A stretch of 64,000 nucleotides of DNA from Gimesia chilikensis (lineage in GTDB: Bacteria > Planctomycetota > Planctomycetia > Planctomycetales > Planctomycetaceae): positions 124,001 to 188,000 of the forward strand of contig NZ_VTSR01000008.1 in the NCBI RefSeq assembly GCF_008329715.1, in the 5' to 3' direction. The notes under the pieces are model-generated. The model made no database searches. It had not been told where the DNA came from and saw only the letters and a program-made list of their open reading frames with translations. The position numbers were made by a program, and so were the translations under genes. Below, piece by piece: positions 25,870 through 34,901 of this stretch. Numbering within the stretch: the first letter of the stretch is position 1; every line of letters starts with the position of its first letter.

Positions 25870-26916
25870 ATGGGAAAAAAAACGATCCGGATTGGAATTG
25901 TTGGCGCAGGAGCAAATACAAAAGCGCGACACATCCCGGGATTTCAGGCGATTGACGATGTCGAACTCGCAGGCGTTGTGAACTCAACTCAAGCCTCTAC
26001 AGATAAAGTTGCCCGGAAATACGGTATTCCGCAAACCTACTCCCACTGGCAGGAACTGGTGGAAGACCCGGAAATCGACGCCGTTGTGATTGGCACCTGG
26101 CCCGATCTGCACTGTGAGATCACCTGCATGGCACTCGAAGCAGGCAAGCACGTGCTTACCGAGGCCAGAATGGCACGTAACCTGGAAGAAGCGCGTAAGA
26201 TGCTGAAAGTCTCCCAGGCGCGCCCCGACCTGATCGCCCAGATCGTTCCCAGCCCTTTCGGCCTGAAATACAACAATGAAGTCATTAAGCTGATCTCGCA
26301 TCAGTATCTGGGTCAATTGCGGGAAGTCATCGTTCAGGGTGCCGACGATGCATTCTGGGATTACAGCAAAAAAATGCACTGGCGTCTCGATAAAGAAATC
26401 AGTGGCAACAACATGCTCACCATGGGCATCCTGCACGAGACCCTCAGCCGCTGGGTGCCTGCCACCGAACGAGTGTTTGCCCAGTCTTCAATCTTCGAAC
26501 CCGTTCGTCCTTCTGCGACAGCCCAGGGCAACGCCGACGTGACTCTCCCTGACAGCCTGCAGATCGTGTCTCGCCTGCAGGGAGGCGCCAACGCCATCTA
26601 TCACCTGAGTGGAACAATTCTCTTTGGACCAGGTCTGCAGATTCACCTGTATGGCAGCCTGGGAACCATCAAAGTGCAATTCACTCCCGAAGAGAAAATC
26701 TTTGTTGGTCATATGGGAGAGGATAAGCTCAAAGAAATTCAGGTTCCTCAGGAAGAGATCAGCGGCTGGCGTGTGGAATCGGAATTCATCGGTGCCATCC
26801 GTGGAGAGGAAGTCGTGCACTTCACTGATTTCGCCACCGGTGTCAAATACATGGAGTTTTCCGAAGCGGTTGCCCGGAGCTGCGAACAGAATCAACCTGT
26901 CTCGCTTCCACTGTAA
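25870..26916 (+). CDS. Gfo/Idh/MocA family oxidoreductase
   Basis: 348 residues from the ATG at 25870, which begins GKKTIRIGIVGAGANTKARHIPGF, the NAD(P)-binding Rossmann start. An open frame runs back to 25810 but does not look like coding extension. The dinucleotide domain covers about 1-120 (VIGTWPDLHCEITCMALEAGKHVLTEARMARN; the usual catalytic Lys in the EKP-like motif is replaced, since EARMARN stands where EKPLA is typical). The C-terminal substrate domain covers about 130-340 and contains MHWRLDKEISGNNMLTMGILHETLSRW in place of the DxGxHxxD motif, which keeps the His. The lost Lys hints at altered or no dehydrogenase activity. No signal peptide is seen. It is 119 bases before cysQ on the same strand. 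Confidence 0.85.
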   Translation: MGKKTIRIGIVGAGANTKARHIPGFQAIDDVELAGVVNSTQASTDKVARKYGIPQTYSHWQELVEDPEIDAVVIGTWPDLHCEITCMALEAGKHVLTEARMARNLEEARKMLKVSQARPDLIAQIVPSPFGLKYNNEVIKLISHQYLGQLREVIVQGADDAFWDYSKKMHWRLDKEISGNNMLTMGILHETLSRWVPATERVFAQSSIFEPVRPSATAQGNADVTLPDSLQIVSRLQGGANAIYHLSGTILFGPGLQIHLYGSLGTIKVQFTPEEKIFVGHMGEDKLKEIQVPQEEISGWRVESEFIGAIRGEEVVHFTDFATGVKYMEFSEAVARSCEQNQPVSLPL

Positions 26917-27035
26917 ACTGGCAGATCGACTGAAAATCGTCATAATACAGGGACAGCGTTCAAAGGCAGACAGTCGAACCTGTCGATATTGATGTTATCC
27001 CTGACAGCCAGCTTCACTCGAAACGATCTGAAATC

Positions 27036-28022
27036 ATGACAGAAACTTTGGAACAGGAATTAAAGACAGCACTCCTGGCAGTCAGACAGGCTGCTTTGAT
27101 CTGCAGAACAGTTCAGTCTGCCATCACGGATGAAGTCCTGGAAAAAAAAGATAAGAGCCCGGTCACGATCGCAGATTTCAGCAGTCAGGCCGTTATCTGC
27201 CGTGCACTCCACAATGCATTCCCGGAAGACCCCATCATCGGCGAAGAAGATGCCGCTGAACTGAAAGGACCGGAAAACCGGGAGTTCCTGGAAAAGATTG
27301 TCGCAGAACTGACAGCTGACGGTATTCAGGATCCAACTCCTGAAAATGTCTGTACCTGGATCGATTACGGCGGCGCCAAAACATACAGCGACCGTTTCTG
27401 GACGCTTGATCCCATTGATGGAACCAAGGGCTTTCTACGCAAAGAACAATACGCGGTTTCACTTGCTTTGATCGTGGAGGGAAAAATCGTACTCGGCGTG
27501 CTGGGCTGTCCCAACCTGCCGTTTCCCGGGGAAAACCCAACCGCCGGAACGCTCTACTATGCGATCGCTGGACAAGGTGCATACGCCCTTCCCCTCGTTC
27601 GCGAACAGGAGCCGAAACGCATCCGCGTGACCACCACTGCCGATTTTTCGGAATCCCGCTTTTGTGAATCCGTCGAATCGGGACACAGTTCACACAGCCA
27701 CTCTCAGCAGCTGGCGGAACGACTGGGGATCAGCAAAGAGCCCCGACGTCTGGACAGTCAGGCTAAATACGCTGTCGTCGCCCAGGGTGAGGCTGACATC
27801 TACATGCGGCTGCCCACACGCCCCGGTTATCGCGAGAAAATCTGGGATCATGCGGCGGGGGTTTTACTGGTTGAAGAAGCGGGAGGGGAAGTCACTGATA
27901 TCCACGGCAACCCGCTGCAATTTGACCAGGGATATGAACTGAAAAATAATCAGGGCGTGATCGTCACCAACGGACACCTGCACTCGCTCCTGATCCAGTC
28001 TCTGGACGAACTCGAATTTTAA
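27036..28022 (+). CDS. cysQ: 3'(2'),5'-bisphosphate nucleotidase, CysQ/HAL2 type
   Basis: 328 residues, long for E. coli CysQ and closer to the HAL2/SAL1 type. It hydrolyses PAP (and PAPS) to AMP, removing the toxic by-product of sulfate assimilation or sulfotransfer. The inositol-monophosphatase-fold metal motifs are all visible: DKSPVTIADFSSQ near 40, IIGEEDAAEL near 68, LDPIDGTKGFLRKEQYAVSLAL near 125-146, and KIWDHAAGVLLVEEAGGEVTDIHG near 268-290. Magnesium-binding Glu and Asp residues are kept. It is followed after only 40 bases by an SLC13-type anion transporter, which suggests a shared role in sulfate metabolism. Confidence 0.92.
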   Translation: MTETLEQELKTALLAVRQAALICRTVQSAITDEVLEKKDKSPVTIADFSSQAVICRALHNAFPEDPIIGEEDAAELKGPENREFLEKIVAELTADGIQDPTPENVCTWIDYGGAKTYSDRFWTLDPIDGTKGFLRKEQYAVSLALIVEGKIVLGVLGCPNLPFPGENPTAGTLYYAIAGQGAYALPLVREQEPKRIRVTTTADFSESRFCESVESGHSSHSHSQQLAERLGISKEPRRLDSQAKYAVVAQGEADIYMRLPTRPGYREKIWDHAAGVLLVEEAGGEVTDIHGNPLQFDQGYELKNNQGVIVTNGHLHSLLIQSLDELEF

Positions 28023-28062
28023 TCCCTGTATCGATCTGTCTTTTGATGATGTATTAACCGAC

Positions 28063-29838
28063 ATGGACTGGCACATCGTAGTCACGTTTCTCGTTTTGGC
28101 AGGAGTAATCTGCTCTCTGACGTTTCTACGTGCCGGCGCTGATACGATTCTGATGGGTGGTCTGACCATTCTCATCGTCTCCGGCATCGTTCCCGTCGAT
28201 CAGGCTATGCAGGGGTTTGCCAACGAAGGCCTGCTGGCAGTCGCGTTTCTGTTCGTGGTTAGTGAAGGTATTCGGCAGACCGGTGGCTTCTCCTTCACGG
28301 GCCAGCAACTACTGGGACATCCGAAATCCCTGACCGATGCGCAGGCCCGCGTGATGGTGCCTTCCGCCATCCTGAGTGCATTCCTGAATAACACTCCCGT
28401 CGTCGCCATGATGATGCCCGTCATTTCCGACTGGGCCAAGAAAATGCGGATCTCCATTTCGCATCTGATGCTGCCTCTCAGTTATGCCGCGATTCTGGGC
28501 GGTCTCTGTACCCTGGTCGGCACCAGCACCACCCTGGTGGTCAATGGTCTGCTGCAGAGTCAGACAGATCGCCCTGCACTGACCATGTTTGAAATTGCCT
28601 GGATCGGAGTTCCGGTCATGGTTGCGGGACTGATTTATCTTCTGGTCTGCTCTCGCTGGCTGCTCCCCGAGCGAAAACCGGCAATCACTCCCATGGACGA
28701 TCCGCGTGAATATACGGTGGAAATGGTCGTTGAACCCGGCTGCCCCCTGATTGGCAAAACCATCGAACAGGCCGGTCTGCGTCATCTGCCCGGCATGTAC
28801 CTGATGGAAATCGACCGGGACGATGATGTGATCGCCGCGGTCTCCTCGAATGAACGACTGGCTGCCAACGATCAGCTGGTCTTCGTGGGCGTTGTTGAAT
28901 CGGTCATCGATTTGCAGAAAATCCCCGGCCTCAAACCAGCCACCGACCAGTTGTTCAAACTCTCCGGCCCCCGCTCCGAACGCTGCCTGATTGAAGCGGT
29001 TGTCTCAGACAGCTTTCGTTTCCTCAACATGTCCATCCGCACCGCGAAGTTTCGCTCCAATTACAACGCTGCGGTTATCGCGGTGGCGCGAAATGGTCAG
29101 CGGATCAATAAAAAAATCGGTGACATTGAACTGCAGCGAGGCGACACATTGCTCATCGAAGCACACCCTTCGTTCATCGATCAGCAACGGAACTCCCGTG
29201 AATTCTTCCTGGTCAGCCAGGTCGAAGATTCCACGCCCCCAAGACACGAACGCGCCTGGATCGCCCGGCTGATTCTGCTGGCCATGATCGGTATGGTCGC
29301 CGTGTTCAACATTCCAATGCTTGTGGCCGCCATGGTGGCTGCCGGTCTGATGACCGCTACCCGCTGCTGTAGTGCCACGGAGGCCAAACGCTCTATCGAC
29401 TGGGGCGTGCTGATCACCATCGCAGCCGGACTGGGAATCGGACAGGCCATCGATAACTCGGGTGCCGCCAGACTGATTGCCAACGGATTTACCGGCATGG
29501 CTAACGACAGTCCTCTGATCGTCCTCGCGATTCTCTCATTCATCACCCTGGTCTTCACGAATCTGATTACCGCCAAAGCCACGGCAACACTGATCTTTCC
29601 GATCACGGTCGCCACCGCAAATGCCCTGGGTGTGGACCTGATGCCGTTCGTGATTGCCATCATCATTTCCGCAGCCGCCTGTTTCGCCACCCCCATCGGC
29701 TACCAGACCAACCTGATGGTCTTCGGGCCCGGGGGGTATAAATATGGTGACTATCTGCGTATTGGCGGCCCACTGACTTTGATTGTCTGGTTATTGACAG
29801 TCATCGTCGTACCTCTTGTCTGGCCCTTCCATCCCTGA
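28063..29838 (+). CDS. SLC13-type (divalent anion:sodium) transporter with two TrkA-C domains
   Basis: 591 residues. Five to six membrane helices (about 1-200), including SAFLNNTPVVAMMMPVI, a SLC13/CitMHS hallmark, and LGGLCTLVGTSTTLVVNGLL, are followed by a soluble segment (about 215-390) with two TrkA-C (RCK_C) domains: one starts VEPGCPLIGKTIEQAGLRHL, the other begins near EAVVSDSFRFLNMSIRT. The second membrane half (about 400-590) contains VFTNLITAKATATLIFPITVA and ACFATPIGYQTNLMVFGPGGY. This layout is found in bacterial and algal sulfate transporters (SLT/SAC1-like) and in other SLC13 relatives. Placed 40 bases after cysQ, sulfate is the favoured substrate, but dicarboxylates remain possible. 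Confidence 0.88.
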   Translation: MDWHIVVTFLVLAGVICSLTFLRAGADTILMGGLTILIVSGIVPVDQAMQGFANEGLLAVAFLFVVSEGIRQTGGFSFTGQQLLGHPKSLTDAQARVMVPSAILSAFLNNTPVVAMMMPVISDWAKKMRISISHLMLPLSYAAILGGLCTLVGTSTTLVVNGLLQSQTDRPALTMFEIAWIGVPVMVAGLIYLLVCSRWLLPERKPAITPMDDPREYTVEMVVEPGCPLIGKTIEQAGLRHLPGMYLMEIDRDDDVIAAVSSNERLAANDQLVFVGVVESVIDLQKIPGLKPATDQLFKLSGPRSERCLIEAVVSDSFRFLNMSIRTAKFRSNYNAAVIAVARNGQRINKKIGDIELQRGDTLLIEAHPSFIDQQRNSREFFLVSQVEDSTPPRHERAWIARLILLAMIGMVAVFNIPMLVAAMVAAGLMTATRCCSATEAKRSIDWGVLITIAAGLGIGQAIDNSGAARLIANGFTGMANDSPLIVLAILSFITLVFTNLITAKATATLIFPITVATANALGVDLMPFVIAIIISAAACFATPIGYQTNLMVFGPGGYKYGDYLRIGGPLTLIVWLLTVIVVPLVWPFHP

Positions 29839-29906
29839 TAATGTAAATTGAGAAATCACCCGCCGTATTCGGTACCGATTCCTTTTTTCATGATCAGGGT
29901 TCCTCC

Positions 29907-31871
29907 ATGCATCGCAGCCTCTGCTCCCGCTTTGTACCCGCGTTGGCATTCTTCGCCTTACTGGTATCTGCTCCCGTAATTCTCTCTGCCCAGGACGCAC
30001 CTCCTGCAGATCGCAAGAAACTCGAAGCAGAACTTAAAGAACTGCAACAGCAGATTCAGACACTTAAACAAAATACGCAGATCGAACGCTCCCTGCTCGC
30101 CGACGTGGAAATTTATGCGAAAGCAGCAGAGTGGATTTTACGCCACAAGGAATTTTACAAACCACAGTACGTCAAAGAGACCTACCAGGTTCTTGAAACC
30201 GGACGCCAGCGGGCCAGCCAGCTCGCAGCAGGCAAACCTGAGTGGACCGATCCCAAAGGTACGGTGCTCTTCGGATACTACTCGAAGATCGATGGCTCCG
30301 TGCAACCGTATGCTTTGACCTTTCCTGCAGACTTCAAACAGAAATCCAGCCAGCGCTGGCCCCTGCATGTGGAACTGCATGGACGGGGAGGCAAACGCAA
30401 TGAAGTCTTCTTTATCATGCATCCAAATGGCAGAGGACCGCGTAAAGATCACGACTGGTTGCACCTCGATCCCTTTGGACGGACAGATAACGGTTGGCGC
30501 TGGAGTGGAGAAGTTGACGTACATGAAGCGATCGCCGATGTCAAAAAACGTTACCTGATCGACAAACAGCGGATCACCCTGCGTGGCTTCTCCATGGGAG
30601 GCGCTGGTGCCTGGCATCTGGGACTGCATTATCCCTCTGAATGGTGCGGCGTGGGACCGGGAGCGGGCTTTGTCGATTTCTACCAGTATCAGAACCACAA
30701 AGAGAAACTGCCTCCCTATCAGGATAAAACTCTGCACATTTATGACTCCATCGACTACGCCCTCAACGCTGCGGATGTTCCAGTCGTGACCTACGGAGGG
30801 GGAAAAGACAAGCAGCTGGTCTCGAGCACTCGGATGGTCGAAAAGGCTAAAGAACTGGATATCAAAATCCCCCTGTATATCACCCCCGAGGCGGCACATC
30901 AGTCACGGATGCCCGCTTATCAGGATTTCCTTGCACAGCTGCTGAAGATCTCCGAAAAGGGACGTCCCACCTGGCCAGGCCGCAAGCAGATCCGCTTTAT
31001 TACATACACTCCCAAGTTCAATGAATGCGAATGGCTCCACATCGAAGAGCTGGACCAGATGTACGAGCCGACCACCGTCGAAGGGGGGCTGAATGAGGAA
31101 TCAGGAAATCTGGAGCTGACCACTGACAATGTGGCTGCCCTTTCGATCGCCCGTGATATCGCTCCCAAAGTCGAACTGGACGGGACCCTGCTTCCGTTGG
31201 AGTCGGCAGCCAGCGGACTGCTGCCTCAGGTCTACTTTGTCAAAAGTAATAGCGGCTGGGATGTGCTCAAGTACGACGATTCCAAAGCCTTCATCGAAAA
31301 CTCGAATCTACGCAAACGACGCAATCTGCAGGGGCCGATCGACGACGCCTTCACCCTGCCCTTTGTTTGCGTGAAAGGGACTGGCACTCCCTGGACTCCC
31401 GAACAACAGGCCTGGTCACAATCCGTGCTCGCCCTTTTCGAGAAAGAATTCGACAAGTGGTTGCGAGGGAAGGTTCCCGTCATCACAGATAAAGAGGTTA
31501 CAGATCAGATCATCGCCGACAAGAACCTGATTCTGTTCGGAGACCCTGGCTCCAATGCGTTGATCGCCAAAATTGTCGAAGACCTGCCAATTCAATGGTC
31601 GAAAGATCAGATCACCGTCAATGGGAAGACCTATGATACCAAGGACCATGGAGTGGCCCTGATCTATCCCAACCCTCTGAATCCGACGCGATATGTGGTC
31701 ATCAATTCCGGGCATACCATGCATGAGAAAGATTTCCGCGCGTCCAATTCCTGGCTGTTCCCCAAGCTGGGTGATATTGCCGTCATCAAGTTCAAACAGA
31801 ACAAAGATGGCAATTTCGAGAATGAAACGGTCTGGGCTGAACTCTTCGACAGCAACTGGGAACTTCCCTGA
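29907..31871 (+). CDS. Secreted prolyl-oligopeptidase/esterase-like alpha/beta hydrolase
   Basis: 654 residues. A signal peptide (VPALAFFALLVSAPVILSAQ) is followed by a coiled-coil segment (about 33-65, KKLEAELKELQQQIQTLKQ). An alpha/beta-hydrolase domain lies at about 125-360: WPLHVELHGRGGKRNE gives the oxyanion region, and RGFSMGGAGAWHLGLHYPSEW gives the nucleophile elbow G-x-S-x-G. The C-terminal half (about 375-654) is a further domain, common in planctomycete prolyl-oligopeptidase-family proteins, ending with LILFGDPGSNALIAKIVEDLPIQW and a Rossmann-like tail. Such enzymes probably cleave esters of plant or algal polymers, or peptides. No specific substrate is indicated by the neighbours. 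Confidence 0.83.
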   Translation: MHRSLCSRFVPALAFFALLVSAPVILSAQDAPPADRKKLEAELKELQQQIQTLKQNTQIERSLLADVEIYAKAAEWILRHKEFYKPQYVKETYQVLETGRQRASQLAAGKPEWTDPKGTVLFGYYSKIDGSVQPYALTFPADFKQKSSQRWPLHVELHGRGGKRNEVFFIMHPNGRGPRKDHDWLHLDPFGRTDNGWRWSGEVDVHEAIADVKKRYLIDKQRITLRGFSMGGAGAWHLGLHYPSEWCGVGPGAGFVDFYQYQNHKEKLPPYQDKTLHIYDSIDYALNAADVPVVTYGGGKDKQLVSSTRMVEKAKELDIKIPLYITPEAAHQSRMPAYQDFLAQLLKISEKGRPTWPGRKQIRFITYTPKFNECEWLHIEELDQMYEPTTVEGGLNEESGNLELTTDNVAALSIARDIAPKVELDGTLLPLESAASGLLPQVYFVKSNSGWDVLKYDDSKAFIENSNLRKRRNLQGPIDDAFTLPFVCVKGTGTPWTPEQQAWSQSVLALFEKEFDKWLRGKVPVITDKEVTDQIIADKNLILFGDPGSNALIAKIVEDLPIQWSKDQITVNGKTYDTKDHGVALIYPNPLNPTRYVVINSGHTMHEKDFRASNSWLFPKLGDIAVIKFKQNKDGNFENETVWAELFDSNWELP

Positions 31872-32242
31872 TTTCGAGATTCGTTTTTTTCAGTTATTCG
31901 AATCAGAGGCATGCCCGCTGCGTTCTTTCCCCTCAAGGAGAAGACGCAGCACATGCCACGCGCAAACCACTTCTAAGTAATCACTTAAGAACATATCCCT
32001 CCCCGCGACTCCGCATTTTGCTCTGCGAAAAACAGAGTGCCGACAGTAGTTTCTACTTTCTTGAATCGATCTTGCTTCATTTCGCGATTTTTCATAAAAA
32101 ACCGATTCCTGTCCCATCAGGGATCTGATCAGGATCAACTCTCACTCAGATTCAATCACCTCCAAATCACAGTTTTACCCTTCTGCACCATCAGCGTGCG
32201 ACAGTTACTCCAGCCCCTCACCCCATGAAACCGGGCAGCATA
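31872..32242. other. Intergenic region, 371 bp
   Basis: No gene, terminator or promoter that I would defend. Frames open on both strands here are short and compositionally unlike the surrounding coding DNA. Confidence 0.4.
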
Positions 32243-33994
32243 ATGAAACGATTTCGGCTCAGCATGGTCATCCCTGCTGTTCTACTTTCTCTATTGATGA
32301 GCGGATGTGCTTCCACATCAGGCACCAAGGCCGTGGCCTGGAAAGCACCTGTTGCGCCGTGGAACTGGGGAAAGTCCGCTTCTTCCGAAGAGAAATCTGA
32401 GAAAGCAGAAAAAGAAACGACAGCCGAAGAAGAAACAGCCGTTGCCAAAATCAACGGTGTGGAAATCGATAAAGAAACCGAAGTGGTACTCGGCAAGGCA
32501 GTTGGGGAACTGTTAACTCAAACGGAAAAGAAGCCGACCAAAGTCACCACGCATAACGCGGAACTGCTGGCCTACATCCACGAAGAACTGAAAGACGCGA
32601 CGCCAAAGGAACGATCTCAGTACCTGGCCAGTTTCAAAGGCGTCGATCCGGAAATGATCAAAAACATTCTGCGTACGCGTAGAATGGTCAATAGTATGCA
32701 GGCACAACAGCTGGCCGAACACAAAACGTCTCCGGCTGCTCCTGTAAATTTACCTGGCCTGGGACATACCCAGCCTGGTGGGTCTCCGACTCCCAACACA
32801 AGCTTGCCTCAGGTCGGAAATCAGCAGCCTGTCGTGCAACAGGCGAGTGCCCAGCAGATAGCTCCACCGGGGCAGATTACTCCCGGCAGCCAGCAGTCAC
32901 GACAAATGAATAATCCGGTTCAGTTGGGAACCTTGGAACCGACAGGAAACAATCCGCAAACAGGACTCCCGACTGTCGTCCCCGGTCAGCCACAAGCTTA
33001 TTCCACTTCAGAAACCATCAGCCAGGGTTTGAACCACATCCCATTGGTTGGCCCTCTGAAAACAAAATTATCTTCAGCGATCCATCAGGGCACGTCTGCA
33101 ATTCAGAATGGTATCACTCGTACCAGCACTGCCTTCAGCGGTCAGCAGAATCCAGCCGCACAACAACTGCCGGTCACGTCCACGAATCCACAAATGGCAC
33201 CGGTCACGAATCCACAATCAGCCGAGCTGGCCCCACAGATGGTCCCCCTGGCTGTTGCACAATCAGGTGCTTCGGCGCAAGATCAGTTACAGCAGTTGAT
33301 CTCGGTTGCGGAATCAGAAATCGCTCAGCTTCAGCCGGGTTCGACTCCTGAAGAAAAACAGAACTACATTGAGCGACACGTTTACCTTCGCATGCTTTAC
33401 CTGATGGCCGGACAGCACGAACGTGCCCTGGAAGCGATTCCGGGGATTGAACCAGCAGATCAGGAATTCTGGCAGCAGACCTTCTGGGCAGTCGCGAACT
33501 ACTTTGATGAAGCGGCCATTCCAGATGCTGCAGACCGGGCCACTCAAACAGTGACTCAGCTGCGTCAGGCAACCGCCCGCCTGCAGGAAAAAGCAAACCT
33601 GAAACTCAAGAATGTAGCCTTCTGCCACAAGATCAGCAGTTTTGGTAGTTACGAACGCTTCGAGCGTGATGAATACACGCCTGGTCGCCCCGTACTGGTT
33701 TATTCCGAAATTGAAAACTTTACGAGCGAACTGACTGCCGACGGCATGTATCGTACTCTGTTAAAGTCCAAGATCCAGATCTTCAAAGCCGGTACCAACG
33801 GTGATCTCGTAGCAGAAATCCCCTTCGATACAACCGAGGATCTCTGCCGTAATGTACGTAAGGATTACTTCCACAGTTATAAATTTGAGATCCCCCGCAA
33901 TATTTCGCTCGGGCCCCACATCATGAAACTGACAGTGGAAGATGAAATCAGCCAGAAGGTAGCCACTTACTCTCAAAACTTCACGGTGCGATAA
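32243..33994 (+). CDS. Large lipoprotein with Gln/Pro-rich middle, unknown function
   Basis: 583 residues from the ATG at 32243; an ATG at 32225 would add 6. The lipoprotein signal (FRLSMVIPAVLLSLLMSGC) ends LMSGC. After it come an acidic Glu/Lys segment (SSEEKSEKAEKETTAEEE), a helical region to about residue 150, a long disordered Gln/Pro/Thr/Asn-rich section (about 160-340), and a folded C-terminal domain (about 345-583) with SYERFERDEYTPGRPVLVYSEIENFTS and a beta-rich close ending SQNFTVR. The C-terminal part is conserved-looking and could bind protein or cell wall. I do not recognise it. It ends 7 bases before the scpB start, so the two genes are probably co-transcribed. Confidence 0.75.
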   Translation: MKRFRLSMVIPAVLLSLLMSGCASTSGTKAVAWKAPVAPWNWGKSASSEEKSEKAEKETTAEEETAVAKINGVEIDKETEVVLGKAVGELLTQTEKKPTKVTTHNAELLAYIHEELKDATPKERSQYLASFKGVDPEMIKNILRTRRMVNSMQAQQLAEHKTSPAAPVNLPGLGHTQPGGSPTPNTSLPQVGNQQPVVQQASAQQIAPPGQITPGSQQSRQMNNPVQLGTLEPTGNNPQTGLPTVVPGQPQAYSTSETISQGLNHIPLVGPLKTKLSSAIHQGTSAIQNGITRTSTAFSGQQNPAAQQLPVTSTNPQMAPVTNPQSAELAPQMVPLAVAQSGASAQDQLQQLISVAESEIAQLQPGSTPEEKQNYIERHVYLRMLYLMAGQHERALEAIPGIEPADQEFWQQTFWAVANYFDEAAIPDAADRATQTVTQLRQATARLQEKANLKLKNVAFCHKISSFGSYERFERDEYTPGRPVLVYSEIENFTSELTADGMYRTLLKSKIQIFKAGTNGDLVAEIPFDTTEDLCRNVRKDYFHSYKFEIPRNISLGPHIMKLTVEDEISQKVATYSQNFTVR

Positions 33995-34001
33995 GCTTCA
34001 T

Positions 34002-34892
34002 ATGTTATCTGGATCAGCATCTCACCATTACGCTCACGGCTTCGGGAATCCCCAAACTACATCACTGGCCGAGGCGGTTTTTCAACAAATCCCAGCGCGC
34101 GGGTTTCAATGGATTTTCCAGACACGGTCTGAAGAATCGAATAGCCTGCTGTTTGCGACTGACCAGGAAGTAGAAACACGCCGCAGCCTGAAAATGGCGA
34201 AAGTCGAGGCGGTACTCTTTGTGGCAGATGGTGCGCTCTCTACAAGAAAGATTGCCCAACTGGCGACCCTGGCCAATGCTAAGGAAGCCAAAGAGCTCAT
34301 CGACCAGCTCAATAACGCGCTGGCGGCCAGTCAGTCCGCGTTTCATATCAAGCGGGTCGCCACCGGTTACCGCATGATGACGCACCCCCAGTTCTCGTTC
34401 TGGCTCAACAAACTTCATCAGCGACAGGCGGCTCTCAAACTCTCCCCACCCGCCATGGAAACACTGGCGATCGTCGTTTATCGCCAGCCCATTACCCGTG
34501 CGGATATTGAATCGGTTCGTGGCGTCCAGAGTGCCGAAATGTTGAAGCAGTTGATGGACCGCGGCCTGGTTCGTATCGGCGGTAAAGACGACTCACTCGG
34601 CCGTCCCTTCCTGTATGAAACCACGCGCAAGTTTCTGGAAATCTTCGGCTTGAAAAATCTGGAAGATCTCCCCATGGCCGACATGCTCCGTCCCACTCCT
34701 GAGGAGCCGGCGAAAGCCGTAACGGAAGAGACCGCGGAGGAAACTGAGGATACCAGTGAGTCCGAAGAAGTCGATGAACTCTCGACTGATGCCGAAGAGC
34801 AGACAGAAGAAATTTCCGACGTCGAAGAGTCTGATTCTTTCGAAGACTTTGAGGATGAAGATTCAGAGGACGAAAACCTCGACGCTGCCTGA
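34002..34892 (+). CDS. scpB: Segregation and condensation protein B (ScpB)
   Basis: 296 residues from the ATG at 34002; the family core begins near the internal ATG at 34194 (AKVEAVLFVADGALSTRKIAQLA), so the N-terminal 64 residues are an extension or the start is later. Two winged-helix domains follow, with LKLSPPAMETLAIVVYRQPITRADIESVRGV (about 147-177), the ScpB signature. ScpB dimers bind ScpA and the SMC ATPase to condense and segregate chromosomes. The tail (about 230-296) is very acidic (Glu, Asp, Ser, Thr) and likely disordered. scpA is not adjacent; the gene follows a lipoprotein gene across 7 bases. It is convergent with the secreted glycosidase-like gene. Confidence 0.9.
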   Translation: MLSGSASHHYAHGFGNPQTTSLAEAVFQQIPARGFQWIFQTRSEESNSLLFATDQEVETRRSLKMAKVEAVLFVADGALSTRKIAQLATLANAKEAKELIDQLNNALAASQSAFHIKRVATGYRMMTHPQFSFWLNKLHQRQAALKLSPPAMETLAIVVYRQPITRADIESVRGVQSAEMLKQLMDRGLVRIGGKDDSLGRPFLYETTRKFLEIFGLKNLEDLPMADMLRPTPEEPAKAVTEETAEETEDTSESEEVDELSTDAEEQTEEISDVEESDSFEDFEDEDSEDENLDAA

Positions 34893-34901
34893 ACCAGACT
34901 T

